Assembly (NCBI RefSeq): GCF_016587375.1
Contig: NZ_BNJG01000001.1
Span: 3,788,001-3,852,000, forward strand
Direction of reading: 5' to 3'
From: Ktedonobacter robiniae
Lineage (GTDB): Bacteria > Chloroflexota > Ktedonobacteria > Ktedonobacterales > Ktedonobacteraceae
DNA length: 64,000 bases
Part shown: one piece after another, positions 9,337-18,422 of the stretch
How the letters are laid out: each line of letters starts with the position of its first letter
Position numbering within the stretch: position 1 is the stretch's first letter
Translations under genes and position numbers: made by a program
Notes under the pieces: model-generated
Database searches by the model: none
What the model was told of the DNA's origin: nothing
What the model saw: the letters and a program-made list of their open reading frames with translations, nothing else

Positions 9337-9692
9337 AATGCTCTCCCAATCCCCATAGACTCCTCCGTATCGTCCTCATTCAGCGGTCGGGTTCTCCTCT
9401 CTCTCCCTCCCGACCGCTGGGGGTGGTGGAACTAGAGGTCCCTGCTTCATCAAGCTTTTCATTTTATCCTTTCTCTCTTATGCACATACTGGTTATAAGC
9501 ATCAAACGCTCGATCTACCCACAAGTCCTACTTCGTGCGAAACGCATTGACGTGCACTGATACGGTATGTAGACTGATTGTAAGAGATTAAGGCCTGAAA
9601 AGAGCATCTTTGGATGGGTACTAAAGAAAAGCGAGCTTCTATGGGTGTTCTTGCATGCATAATCGAATGGTAGATCGTATCTGGAGTTGCAT

Positions 9693-11699
9693 ATGCACAC
9701 ATTTGTAGTGGATCAGCTTGTAGGACAAATTGTAGGTGGGGATGACTACCTCGTCGAGCGTTTCTTGGGGAAGGGGCGTTTGCAGGCTGTATACCTGGCG
9801 CGCCAGATCTCTACACAGGAGCATGTTGCGCTCACACTTTTTATCATACCAGAGCATTTCTCCTCTGAAGCGTGTGAGCGTTTTCAACAGCGCTTTGAGC
9901 GCGAGGCAGGTAAACTTCAGGGGCTTAAGCATCTACATATTCTGCCCGTATATGCATATGGCATATACCAGGGCTATCCATATATGTTAACGCCGTATAT
10001 GATGCATGGTTCGCTGGTAGATGTCATCAAGCGGAAAGAGCGCCCGGCATATACGGATGTGGCACAGATCCTTGGGCAGGTAGTTGGGGGACTCAGCTAT
10101 GCACATCGACGTAATATTGTGCATGGGGCTCTCAAGCCTGCTAATATTGTTCAGAGTGCCCAGGAAACGATGCAGGTGGCTGGTTTCGGTTTGATGCATA
10201 TCCAGCAGATGTATGGTATTGAAGAGCATAAGCATCCATTCGCGCATCTCCTGAGCGTGGCTGGCACGTTTGTTACACCACCAGCATACCTGGCACCAGA
10301 GGTTTTGCGCGGCGAGAAGGTTGATGTGCGCTCAGATATCTATGCATTGGGCGTGATCCTCTTTGAGCTCCTGTGCGGACGCGTCCCGTTTGCTGGGAAG
10401 AAGCCAGCAGAGGTCTTGCAGCAGATGCAGCAGGAACCTCTCTCCTCGCTGCGTGGGTTCTGTCCTGATATGCCTATCGCGCTAGAACTTGTGGTGAAGC
10501 AGGCATTAGAACAAGAGCCGCAGCGTCGTTTTGCGCAAGTGGAAGAACTCGCCGAGGCCTTTTCCCAGGTCGCGCGCGGCTTGGGAAAGAGCGCCCGCCC
10601 GGCGCCGTATAAGAAGCCTCAACGCGAAGACGAGCCGCTACAGGATGAGCGAGACCCCTGGCAGCTCTTGCCTCCCATTATTACGGGTAAAAGTCCTGCA
10701 TTGCATATTTTTCCTGAACCGCAGAAGTCACAGCCTCCATTGGCTGCGCCTCTTGTGCATATGTTACAGGAGGAGCAGGTTGCCCGCTCTGCCTCAGTGC
10801 TACAGCCCGATGCCCTGGTGCTTCCGCAGTCTCCTCGAGCACAAAAAGTCATTCTTCCGCCTCCCGACGCTGTCGCTTCCCAACAATATGCCGAGAGCGA
10901 AATTGATCTACCTCCAGACAGAGGAACGCGGTCAGGAGCACAGAGAGGCCGAACTGCGCCGCGACGTGCTGCGTCGTCCTATGAGCAACGAGTCCAAAGA
11001 CCGGAGGCGCAGGAATGGGAGCAACAGCCACCAGTATTACCTCCTCTGTCCTCCGGGAAGCGTGCCGATCCCTGGCTCTCCCTGGCTGGCGGTGACGAAT
11101 TTGAGTGGTCGCCTGATGTACGTGGTCCGCAGAGCGTAAAACGTCCACTTGTTATCCCGCCTGGAGCTGGTCTGCAGCGCTCTGGCTCACGTGTTGTAAA
11201 TCGGAGACGTGTGCTAGCGTCGCTGGCCACGGGCGGTGTCGCGTTGGCGGGTCTGGCATTTGTGTTGCATCCAGCCTTGCCAGGAATCCAGGTACAGCCT
11301 GCTCCCAAGACTGGCCAGGGCCAGACGGCAACCACGGGAACACAGCCACAACCTGGTTCTGGGGGCGCTCCGAAACCTGGAGCGGGCAATGTCGTCTCGC
11401 TGCCAGGAGTCAACCAGTTGCCAGCCAATGGCGCACTTAACTTTACCAATCCTGTGGATCAGAAGGCGAGTATCCTGGTGCATATGACAGATGGGACATT
11501 TGTGGCTTTTGAGCGCGCCTGCACCCATGTGGGGGTGAGCGTCAACTATGACAAGGGGACACAGATGCTTGTGTGCCCAGCCCATGGCGCAGTTTTTGAT
11601 CCCGCCAATGGCGGGGCGGTTGTCCAGGGGCCCGCCACCAAACCCCTTCCTAAGCTGGCTGTAAAGGTCAATGGCGATGGCACGCTTATGATCTCGTAG
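9693..11699 (+). CDS. Pseudokinase fused to membrane segment and Rieske [2Fe-2S] domain
   Basis: 668 residues from ATG 9693 (GGAG 6 nt upstream). Residues ~15-285 have a Ser/Thr kinase fold, but all three catalytic residues are gone: the VAIK lysine is Thr48 (VALTLF), the HRD aspartate is Ala146 (VHGALKPAN) and the DFG aspartate is Gly164 (AGFGLM). The Gly-rich loop is also damaged (LGKGRLQAVY). A Pro/Gln-rich linker leads to Arg504-506 and a hydrophobic stretch (VLASLATGGVALAGLAFVL). A Rieske domain closes the protein: C610-T-H612, then C628-P-A-H631. The likely topology is kinase fold inside and iron-sulfur domain outside; the RR before the span recalls Tat signals. It may be a redox sensor or electron carrier docked to signalling. 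Confidence 0.88.
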   Translation: MHTFVVDQLVGQIVGGDDYLVERFLGKGRLQAVYLARQISTQEHVALTLFIIPEHFSSEACERFQQRFEREAGKLQGLKHLHILPVYAYGIYQGYPYMLTPYMMHGSLVDVIKRKERPAYTDVAQILGQVVGGLSYAHRRNIVHGALKPANIVQSAQETMQVAGFGLMHIQQMYGIEEHKHPFAHLLSVAGTFVTPPAYLAPEVLRGEKVDVRSDIYALGVILFELLCGRVPFAGKKPAEVLQQMQQEPLSSLRGFCPDMPIALELVVKQALEQEPQRRFAQVEELAEAFSQVARGLGKSARPAPYKKPQREDEPLQDERDPWQLLPPIITGKSPALHIFPEPQKSQPPLAAPLVHMLQEEQVARSASVLQPDALVLPQSPRAQKVILPPPDAVASQQYAESEIDLPPDRGTRSGAQRGRTAPRRAASSYEQRVQRPEAQEWEQQPPVLPPLSSGKRADPWLSLAGGDEFEWSPDVRGPQSVKRPLVIPPGAGLQRSGSRVVNRRRVLASLATGGVALAGLAFVLHPALPGIQVQPAPKTGQGQTATTGTQPQPGSGGAPKPGAGNVVSLPGVNQLPANGALNFTNPVDQKASILVHMTDGTFVAFERACTHVGVSVNYDKGTQMLVCPAHGAVFDPANGGAVVQGPATKPLPKLAVKVNGDGTLMIS

Positions 11700-11813
11700 C
11701 GGCACCAGGGGCAGGGCGCGGCGAATGTATGCTAGCTTGCTAACGGCTGTACAAGGCGCTACAATACAATCCTGTCTATTGTTGCTGCCTGGAGAGAAAA
11801 GGATCTGTGCTTC

Positions 11814-12107
11814 ATGAACCCGACGCTGATTACATATCTTGGCCTCATCGTCGCACTGGCTATTTTAGGCTGGGGTGGGCTTGTGTTGTTGCGTTACTAC
11901 CATAAACCGCGCGCGAGCACGCGCCAGCATACGCGGAAACTAGATGCATGGGTCCCCTTCAATCCGATCTCTTCCAGTGAGGAGGAGTACCTGGAAGCGA
12001 TTGGCGAGGATGAAGAGGACTCATCCAGTCGCTTGCATGCGCGTGCGCGCCAAAACGGTCACTCGCAAAATGGTCACTATAATACAGAGCATAAGCAAAC
12101 CCGCTAG
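11814..12107 (+). CDS. Small single-pass membrane protein, hypothetical
   Basis: 97 residues. AAGGA lies 10 nt before the ATG. A transmembrane helix spans residues ~4-28 (ITYLGLIVALAILGWGGLVLL), followed by a basic stretch and then an acidic patch (SSSEEEYLEAIGEDEEDSS), so the tail is probably cytosolic. No family is recognised. It follows the pseudokinase-Rieske gene by 114 bp on the same strand and could be co-transcribed. Confidence 0.65.
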   Translation: MNPTLITYLGLIVALAILGWGGLVLLRYYHKPRASTRQHTRKLDAWVPFNPISSSEEEYLEAIGEDEEDSSSRLHARARQNGHSQNGHYNTEHKQTR

Positions 12108-12214
12108 CGATTAGCTTCTGCATAGAGAGGAACTAAGAGACAGAGACGGAAATAGAGATCAGAGCAGATCCTGGCCTCTCCTGGGCGAGCGGTAGCAAGC
12201 GGCCGCCTCAGCGT

Positions 12215-12820
12215 CTATTTACCCTGGCTCTCGAGTATGCGTGTGACCTCGGCAAGAATGTCCTCCACATTTAGGTCAGGCAGTTCTTCCGTGGTTGTCT
12301 GCTGAGAGGCATACTGCTCTGTATCGGTGCTCTCCTGACCTGACTGGAAGAATTCACGTTCACAGCCCTGGATGGCCTCCAGGATGGGTTGATTCTGTTG
12401 AATGATGCGGGGGAAGAGGCTATGATAAATACCCACTGTTTGCATGATGGCGCCAACTGCCAGCTGAAATTGCTCAAAGGAGAGATCGTGAGTGGCGAGA
12501 GGAATCGTTTCTTCCAGGCGTACCTCACCATCTTCGAGATCCATACCAAATTTTCCAATTGCGATACGATAGTTGACAGCCATCAATGCCTCCAGGCATT
12601 CCAGGCGCTTGCGCTGGGAGACGCGCATGAAGTGAGGCACGACCAGCATCAACTTGCGTAAATCATCGCGACGCTGTAGTCCGACGATTAAACGCCACTG
12701 ACCATGCTCACCGTGAAAGACCATCTCTAACAATTCCTGCTGCTCATCGATGCGAGAGATCTTCAGGCCCATGCGATTGAGATAGTCTATAAGTTGTGGA
12801 ATGCCAAAGCTGTGTGACAT
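12215..12820 (-). CDS. YbjN-like domain protein
   Basis: 201 residues from ATG 12820, which has AAGGAG 10 nt upstream; an in-frame start 33 nt earlier has none. The order of segments (a short helix, WRLIVGLQRRDDLRKLMLVV strands, CLEALMAVNYRIAIGKFGMD, EVRLEETIPL, and the helix FEQFQLAVGAIMQTVGIYHS) matches the YbjN/type III chaperone-like fold. Members are thought to be sensory or regulatory and mostly lack known partners. The C-terminal 50 residues are acidic and variable. It is convergent with the 97-residue membrane protein. Confidence 0.6.
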   Translation of the reverse strand: MSHSFGIPQLIDYLNRMGLKISRIDEQQELLEMVFHGEHGQWRLIVGLQRRDDLRKLMLVVPHFMRVSQRKRLECLEALMAVNYRIAIGKFGMDLEDGEVRLEETIPLATHDLSFEQFQLAVGAIMQTVGIYHSLFPRIIQQNQPILEAIQGCEREFFQSGQESTDTEQYASQQTTTEELPDLNVEDILAEVTRILESQGK

Positions 12821-13325
12821 GAGGTCTCTGCTCCTTCGTATTTCCATGTCCAAAATATTGGAGAAATGCTGCTAGTTTGCGTTCTACTGAAGAAGGAGGG
12901 GGTAGAAGGATCGTCTCGCGACCGCCTCTCTTCTGCTGTGTTGCTGAGCAGCACCATGTGGTTGGGTTCTCACTGTCTATAGATGTAGATTCAGCTATTT
13001 GTCCAAGTATAACATATTGTTGTGCTCGTTTCAGGCAAAAAAACAGCCTGACAGAGCCGCTGAAAACTGGGAAATGAAGACTTGCATACGCTTTTGATGG
13101 AATATATACAGGCCAGATAGAAGTAATGTATGCTTATAGTACTGTTAGGTGCCCAGGGGGAAGGCTGATATCATTGCCCGATTATAACCCTCTATAGAGG
13201 ACGTATCTATGGCTTTTCTTGCTCCAGAAAATGGAGAGGTAGAGCTAGAGACCAACTTTGGTCATGTCCTACTTTGATGAAGACGAGAAGAACTGTAATG
13301 TATAGTGCTGAGTGGAGAAACTAAG
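12821..13325 (+). other. Intergenic region upstream of the aminopeptidase gene
   Basis: About 500 bases. A candidate promoter, TTGCAT at 13082-13087 and TATACA at 13105-13110 (17-bp spacer), points right. The palindrome CCTCTATAGAGG (about 13189-13200) and a 22-codon reading frame follow. Nothing else is recognised. Confidence 0.4.
13209..13277 (+). CDS. Possible 22-residue leader peptide
   Basis: ATG 13209 has AGAGGA 7 nt upstream and opens a frame of 22 codons ending in TGA. The peptide is acidic (MAFLAPENGEVELET...). The ribosome site is as good as that of real genes nearby, and the position 49 bp before an aminopeptidase gene would suit a leader peptide. Length alone gives no protection against chance. 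Confidence 0.25.
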   Translation: MAFLAPENGEVELETNFGHVLL

Positions 13326-14357
13326 ATGAGTATTGAACAGCAACAGACGAATACGCAAGCCTCCCTTGATGCTCGCTTGCAGCGTGGAGCGGAGAACGCG
13401 GTCAAGTGTATGGGGATCGGCGAGACTGATCGCGTCTTTATTATTACCGACGAGGCACGCCAGGGAATTGCGGACCGGATTGCCCAGGCGGCCCGCGTTC
13501 GCCACGCCAAGGTCGAGACTGTGCTCCTGGAGCAGTTTGGCTCGCGCCCACTTACCGTATTTACCGACGAGTTTCGTCAGACAATCCAACAGGCACAGCC
13601 GACAGTGACCTTCTATATCGCGACCGCGCAACCGGGCGAGATTAGCTTCCGTATCCCTTTGCTACCATTCTTGCAGCAACTGGGGGTGCGTCATGGGCAT
13701 ATGATTGGCATCAACGAGCAGTTGATGATGGATGGCATGTGTGCTGATTATGACGAAGTCTTCGCCATGACAAACAAGGTCTATGCGATTGTCCGCGAAG
13801 CGAAACATATTCGCGTGACCTCGCCCAAGGGAACCGATGTCAGCGCAACCTTCCACCCAGAGTGGAAGTGGATACCCTGCCATGGACGCTACACAACTCC
13901 TGGGGCTTGGGGCAACCTGCCCGAGGGCGAGGTCTTTACCGCACCTGCCAGCGTGGATGGCGTGCTGGTCTGCGAAGTGCTGGGAGATTTCTTCTCGGAG
14001 AAATACGGAGTACTTGAGCAGCCATTGACCATTAAAGTGGAAAATGGGTATATTACAGAGATCAGCAGTGCGAATAATGCCCTGGCGCAGGAAGTGCATG
14101 ATTATCTCTTCTCGACGCCTAATGGCAATCGCGCGGGCGAGTTCGCCATTGGTACTCTGACCAGCTTAAAGCGATTGGTTGGTAACCTGTTGCAGGATGA
14201 GAAGATGCCAGGACTGCATGTGGCCTTCGGCAATCCGTATCCCGAGTTTACTGGCGCGGATTGGGATGCCAAGGTGCATGTCGACGTCATTCCTACCCAA
14301 TGTACAATTGAGATCGATGGGCGCATCATCATGCGCGATGGAGTATTCACACTCTAG
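13326..14357 (+). CDS. M29 family aminopeptidase (thermophilic metalloprotease type)
   Basis: 343 residues from ATG 13326 (GTGGAG about 9 nt upstream). It shows the M29 features: the NLPEGEVFTAP segment with the metal-ligand glutamates, the LHVAFGNPYPEF motif, and the C-terminal HVDVIP followed by the strand with TIEIDG. The family removes N-terminal residues using two metal ions and acts in the cytosol. M29 enzymes are usually 370-410 residues; this one is slightly short at the N-terminus. It stands alone, and its 3' end runs into an inverted repeat (14374-14437). Confidence 0.85.
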   Translation: MSIEQQQTNTQASLDARLQRGAENAVKCMGIGETDRVFIITDEARQGIADRIAQAARVRHAKVETVLLEQFGSRPLTVFTDEFRQTIQQAQPTVTFYIATAQPGEISFRIPLLPFLQQLGVRHGHMIGINEQLMMDGMCADYDEVFAMTNKVYAIVREAKHIRVTSPKGTDVSATFHPEWKWIPCHGRYTTPGAWGNLPEGEVFTAPASVDGVLVCEVLGDFFSEKYGVLEQPLTIKVENGYITEISSANNALAQEVHDYLFSTPNGNRAGEFAIGTLTSLKRLVGNLLQDEKMPGLHVAFGNPYPEFTGADWDAKVHVDVIPTQCTIEIDGRIIMRDGVFTL

Positions 14358-14373
14358 GTTGGTTTTCTGGTTC

Positions 14374-14437
14374 CTGGTAGGGATGTGGTGTATCCTGGCT
14401 AGTCTGAAACTGCCAGGATACACCACATCTCTACCAG
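14374..14437. terminator. Long inverted repeat after the aminopeptidase gene
   Basis: The arms 14374-14399 and 14412-14437 (26 bp) pair completely apart from one G-U position, around a 12-nt loop. It lies 17 bp after the stop codon. Its arm sequence (GATGTGGTGTATCCTGG) resembles the arms at 6251 and 16289. Confidence 0.7.
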
Positions 14438-14522
14438 CTCACCTCTCGATGAGCAACTGAGCACTTCGACGGACTTCCCAGACCTGAGCCGCAACTGGGA
14501 AGAATGAAAGAGGAGATGCCAT

Positions 14523-16277
14523 ATGGCCGTGGCAAGAGGGCAGCACCTCATTGGCAAAAAGCTTGGTTCATACAGGCTGGAGCGGGTACTGGGCTATGGG
14601 GGGTCGAGCGCGGTATTTCTCGCGCAACAGCTTGAGCCAGAGCACAAGGTAGCAGTGAAAGTTTTCCTGCCGCGTCAGACGATGGATCGGCAGATGTTGC
14701 GCGAATATTACGACCGCTTTCTCCACGAAGCTGAGGCCGCCAGCGCACTCGATCACCCGCATATTTTACCCATTTATGCCTATGGCGAGCAGGATGGGCT
14801 GCCTTATATCGTGATGCCGTATATTTCAGGAGGCACGCTTGCTCAGCATGTGCAGAAGCGAGGTGCGCTTACATTACGCGAGGCGCGGAAGTATCTCTCT
14901 CAGATCGCCCAGGCTTTAGATTACGCGCACGCGCAGGGACTTGTACATTGTGATGTCAAACCCGCGAACATTCTTTTGACAGATGATGGGCAGGTGATGC
15001 TCTCTGACTTTGGTATTGCGCGCATCCAGGCTGCGCAGGCCCAGAGAGAAGGGCACAGTGAGGAGGGGCGTAGCGAGATGTTGATGGGAACACCAGATTA
15101 TATTTCGCCCGAGCAGGCAATGGGCCTGGCTGTGGATGGACGTTCAGACTTGTACTCTCTCGGTATCACCCTTTTTTATTGGCTCACGGCCCGGGTGCCC
15201 TTCAACGCTGACTCAACAATTGCTCTGGCATTGCTGCATGTGCATGAAAAGCCTCTGCTGCCGGGATCGGTGCGCAAGGATATTCCACCCTCTGTTGATC
15301 GCGTGCTGGCCAGGGTGTTGGCCAAGGCGCCGGAGGATCGCTATCAGAGTGCTACGGCGTTCAGCGAGGCGTTTGCAGACGCCCTGTCCCGGCAAGCGCA
15401 ATCCAGACGTCTACCTTTTTCCAGTTTTCCATCGGCGCCTGAGAGCGAAGGAAGCCCCCACAGGGTAAAAGTCGCGAACCATAGTGGCTTGATGCCCTCA
15501 CTTCCTGGTCGTAGGCGTACTCGTGCCTCCCGGCGCAAACTCTGGTTGGGGGGAGTCGCGCTCCTGCTCTTCTTGATGAGTGCCATGGTGGCCTTAACAG
15601 GGGTACTCTCCGTACGCTGGACGGGTGGACATCTCGTGGCTCCGCCTATTGCCGCCAAAGGGGAGGTCCGAACGCCAGTGGTCTCCAGCCCAGATCTCTT
15701 CTCTGGGCACTCGGCATGGCCTTTGAGCCAATCGTTTTTCTTTGACAAGACGAGTGCGCGCTATCATGTAGTGAATACGTTACCGCAACAGATTCCCTTG
15801 ATCTCACTGTATCAGCAGCAAGAGTTTAGCGATTTTCGCTTGGACATCGTGACTCAGGAGGTACGTACCCCTTCGCCCGCTGATGGCGGCGACTTTTATG
15901 GTCTTGTCCTGCGTGCCGACCCGGACCAGGCTCGTTATTATCTCTTTGAGGTTCTTACCTCAGATAATGGACAGTACATCTTCTTGCGTTACGATAGCAC
16001 CGCCAGTCATCAGTGGACGACGCTGGATTCAGGTCCGGCCCCCATGCTCAACATTGGAGTGGGGAAGCAGAACAAGCTCCATGTTGAGGCCTCTGGTTCG
16101 ACCTTTCGTTTTATGATTAATGGCCAGAATGTAGGATCGGAGGTAACCGATAGCTTGCCAGGGGCTGCCCTGCTGACCAATGGTCAGATTGGCTTGTATG
16201 TAGAGGAGAAGGATACCGAGGTTGCTTTCTCGCAGTTACATGTCCTTTCGCTGAAGAAGCAAAAGTCGCTAAACTAA
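14523..16277 (+). CDS. Receptor-type Ser/Thr protein kinase with extracytoplasmic LamG-like domain
   Basis: 584 residues; GAGGAG precedes ATG 14523. The kinase domain (residues ~15-280) is intact: Lys46 in VAVKVF, Asp144 in VHCDVKPANILL (the HRD arginine is Cys) and Asp162 in SDFGIAR, with GTPDYISPEQ at the activation segment. A transmembrane helix (WLGGVALLLFLMSAMVALTG) lies near residues 340-362. The outer ~200 residues form a beta-sandwich like the concanavalin-type/3-keto-disaccharide-hydrolase group (DFYGLVLRADPD, NKLHVEASGSTFRFMINGQ), which suggests sensing of a carbohydrate or polymer. It differs from the catalytically dead kinase at 9693. Confidence 0.9.
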   Translation: MAVARGQHLIGKKLGSYRLERVLGYGGSSAVFLAQQLEPEHKVAVKVFLPRQTMDRQMLREYYDRFLHEAEAASALDHPHILPIYAYGEQDGLPYIVMPYISGGTLAQHVQKRGALTLREARKYLSQIAQALDYAHAQGLVHCDVKPANILLTDDGQVMLSDFGIARIQAAQAQREGHSEEGRSEMLMGTPDYISPEQAMGLAVDGRSDLYSLGITLFYWLTARVPFNADSTIALALLHVHEKPLLPGSVRKDIPPSVDRVLARVLAKAPEDRYQSATAFSEAFADALSRQAQSRRLPFSSFPSAPESEGSPHRVKVANHSGLMPSLPGRRRTRASRRKLWLGGVALLLFLMSAMVALTGVLSVRWTGGHLVAPPIAAKGEVRTPVVSSPDLFSGHSAWPLSQSFFFDKTSARYHVVNTLPQQIPLISLYQQQEFSDFRLDIVTQEVRTPSPADGGDFYGLVLRADPDQARYYLFEVLTSDNGQYIFLRYDSTASHQWTTLDSGPAPMLNIGVGKQNKLHVEASGSTFRFMINGQNVGSEVTDSLPGAALLTNGQIGLYVEEKDTEVAFSQLHVLSLKKQKSLN

Positions 16278-16288
16278 GCTGTAATGGG

Positions 16289-16335
16289 AATGTGATACGC
16301 CCTGGCAGCCGCAGGCTGCCAGGGCGTATCACATT
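16289..16335. terminator. Long perfect inverted repeat between convergent genes
   Basis: The arms 16289-16310 and 16314-16335 (22 bp) are perfectly complementary around a 3-nt loop. The right arm overlaps the stop codon of the convergent acetyltransferase gene. The arm shares ATGTGATACGCCCTGG with the inverted repeat at 6251. Confidence 0.75.
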
Positions 16336-17695
16336 AGCCAAATACGAACGAGGGGCGTGTGGGGAAGAGTGCGACAAGCAGCGCCTCGGCTTCATCGGCA
16401 ACATTGACATCTGGAAAGGCATGCCGTAGCTCTTCTAAGCTGCGATAGCCAAAGAGGAGCTGCAGGAAGACCAGGGGCGGAAAGCTGGCGCTGGAGTCCT
16501 CTTCATAAATGGGAACACGCCAGGGCTGAACCTGCTCAAGCTTCCCCTTATTAAAGGTAAGCTGTAAGCCATCACGGTAGAAATTCAGCTTGAGCTCACC
16601 ACTGTACCCTGCGATGACTGAATTGGCCAGGCGGCGCTCTAGAATCGGAACCAGCCGCTTAAGAAAAGCTGGAAGATCAGGTACCCGCACATACCAGGCA
16701 TATGGCTTTTTTATGACAGGCGTTAGCTGTTTGCTAATTACTGTGTAAAGAGGGTGGGAGCCTCCCAGGCAGAGCGAGAGCCTTTGTAGTGGCTCAGCGT
16801 TGGCTTGCGTGGTGATAGCTTGCTCTCCTAGCGCTTTGAGTGCGCGCAAGAGTGAGGGCATGATACGTTGGGCGTTGACGCCTGGGGCGACATCCATGGC
16901 CCAGACAATAAAACTGCCTTGCCAGCGGCGCGCTGAGCAGAAGATGTAGCCCAGCCGTTCCCCTGCTGGATCAAGAATGATCTGCACATCATTATGCACA
17001 TTCAGTGGCGTATGTTGCCAGGCGTCAATGTGGTATTGCCAGAAGGCATCGGGAAGACTGTTCCAGACGATGCTATCGGCCTGACGGCGAGTATAGCAGT
17101 GCTGAATAAAGTCGATGTCTGCACATGTGGCGCGCCGAGGCTGGCAAGTCTCTTGCTCACCTGCTTTGAGTTGCGGTAGGAGTGCCAGGTTGATGAGACA
17201 GTTCCCCTCCAGGTCAAGAGCGTACTCATAGCCGAACTGGCGATAGAAATAAGGGATACCGGTAATGGCCTGTAAGGGATGTCCCTCGGCCTCGCTGCGC
17301 GCGTGCAGGAGCGCGAAGAGCTCGCGAATCAGGCCTCGATTGCGGTACTGGGGATCTGAAGCCACGATCTCAGGTCGTCCAACGGGAAAGCGCAGGCCCT
17401 CATATTCCCACTCGTGCCGCCAGAGGCAGGCGCAGGCTACGATGGGATTGCTCTCTTTAAGCGTATCCTCAACGAGTCCATAGTCATAGGGACTCATAAG
17501 CGGGTGGTCACCTTGCATAAGGGCGCGTACGTATTGACCTAGATGCTCGTTTGGAGGTTGATCAGCTTTATGGCGGAAGACATGCGCGACCAGTTGCGCG
17601 AGGCGTTCTGTATCGGCTGGCGTTGACCAGCGCAGCACCAGCCCATCTCCGAGCTCCTTGCGGTACGAGCTAGACGCGGCCGTTTGCGAATGCAT
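16334..17695 (-). CDS. GNAT acetyltransferase, Eis-like
   Basis: 453 residues from ATG 17695 (AAGGGA 9 nt upstream); an earlier in-frame start lies inside an inverted repeat. The N-terminal GNAT domain has the acetyl-CoA loop in VASDPQYRNRGLIRELFALL and the segment GIPYFYRQFGYEYA typical of Eis proteins. A second GNAT-like half (YIFCSARRWQGSFIVWAMDV) and a C-terminal sterol-carrier-like domain complete the tripartite Eis layout (about 400-450 residues). Eis enzymes acetylate amines on varied substrates, including aminoglycosides in mycobacteria. The substrate here is unknown. Confidence 0.82.
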   Translation of the reverse strand: MHSQTAASSSYRKELGDGLVLRWSTPADTERLAQLVAHVFRHKADQPPNEHLGQYVRALMQGDHPLMSPYDYGLVEDTLKESNPIVACACLWRHEWEYEGLRFPVGRPEIVASDPQYRNRGLIRELFALLHARSEAEGHPLQAITGIPYFYRQFGYEYALDLEGNCLINLALLPQLKAGEQETCQPRRATCADIDFIQHCYTRRQADSIVWNSLPDAFWQYHIDAWQHTPLNVHNDVQIILDPAGERLGYIFCSARRWQGSFIVWAMDVAPGVNAQRIMPSLLRALKALGEQAITTQANAEPLQRLSLCLGGSHPLYTVISKQLTPVIKKPYAWYVRVPDLPAFLKRLVPILERRLANSVIAGYSGELKLNFYRDGLQLTFNKGKLEQVQPWRVPIYEEDSSASFPPLVFLQLLFGYRSLEELRHAFPDVNVADEAEALLVALFPTRPSFVFG

Positions 17696-17750
17696 GGTAA
17701 AATATCCCTTTTTAAAGTAACTATAAGCATGGAGGAGAGCCTCTGTCAAG

Positions 17751-17809
17751 GGAATTAGTGTGTAGCGTGAGGTGCGACCACAGCCGCACCTCACGCTACA
17801 CACTATTCC
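17751..17809. terminator. Long inverted repeat upstream of the acetyltransferase
   Basis: The arms 17751-17776 and 17785-17809 pair over 25 bp with a single bulged T and an 8-nt loop. A small palindrome, GAGCGCCGCAGGCG, follows at 17813-17826. It separates two divergent genes (acetyltransferase and ferredoxin), so here it does not sit at a gene end. It may insulate the promoters. Confidence 0.65.
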
Positions 17810-17855
17810 CCTGAGCGCCGCAGGCGTGAAGGCGCTCCAGAGAAAGGGATTGCAT

Positions 17856-17884
17856 TTGACATCGCTTGCACAACCCTCTATACT
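17856..17884 (+). promoter_or_regulatory. Ferredoxin gene promoter
   Basis: TTGACA at 17856-17861 and TATACT at 17879-17884 are separated by 17 bp. The start of transcription would be near 17891, about 70 bases before the ferredoxin ATG. Confidence 0.65.
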
Positions 17885-17961
17885 GAAACAGACTAAAAAT
17901 AGAACTTAGCCGCTATGTTGGCTTTGGCTTGCATAGTAGGCCAAGAGGAGGATAGCTGGAC

Positions 17962-18225
17962 ATGGCTTATGTGATTACTCAGCCCTGCATTGGTGTCAGG
18001 GATGCATCCTGTGTCGATGTTTGTCCCGTTGACTGCATTCATCCCTCTTCTAACGAGCCTGGATATGAAGAAGCGGAGCAGCTCTTCATCAATCCTGATG
18101 AGTGCATCGATTGCGGAGCGTGTGAACCCGCTTGCCCGGTGACAGCCATCTTTGAAGAGTCGGCTGTTCCTGACGAGTGGAAGAGCTACATTAAGATCAA
18201 CGCTGAGTTCTTCAATCGAGGTTAG
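17962..18225 (+). CDS. fdxA: 7Fe ferredoxin, FdxA type
   Basis: 87 residues with AGGAGG upstream of ATG 17962. Eight cysteines (9, 17, 21, 25, 48, 51, 54, 58) follow the pattern C-x7-C-x3-CPVDC and CIDCGACEPACP. This arrangement of actinobacterial FdxA holds one [3Fe-4S] and one [4Fe-4S] cluster, with Cys25 as the extra conserved residue. The C-terminal extension ending in NAEFFN is also typical of FdxA. It is a soluble one-electron carrier with its own promoter. The redox partner is not in the window. Confidence 0.92.
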   Translation: MAYVITQPCIGVRDASCVDVCPVDCIHPSSNEPGYEEAEQLFINPDECIDCGACEPACPVTAIFEESAVPDEWKSYIKINAEFFNRG

Positions 18226-18422
18226 TACCCGCGCTGAAGCGGGATGGCACCACCATATCTTCGATTTGCGTATCTATGGGGCAAGCAACGTTTCGATAGA
18301 CAGAGGAGCGAGCTTGCTCCCATTGTTGTCCGGTATCTTTTTCATCTCTACGTGCTGTGATATAATACAGGTGCTACATTCTTTCAGTGTACACACTTAT
18401 CTTCTGTATGGAGCGTACCCCA

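Larger units (their letters stand above)
9100..9692 (+). other. Long leader region upstream of the pseudokinase gene
   Basis: No protein gene is supported here. The region has a strong promoter (9284-9312), a GAAC-N4-GTTC palindrome at its start site (9321-9336), a GC-rich hairpin with 11-bp arms (9381-9391 with 9409-9419) and then about 270 bases of leader. It could also encode a short non-coding RNA of unrecognised family. Confidence 0.45.
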
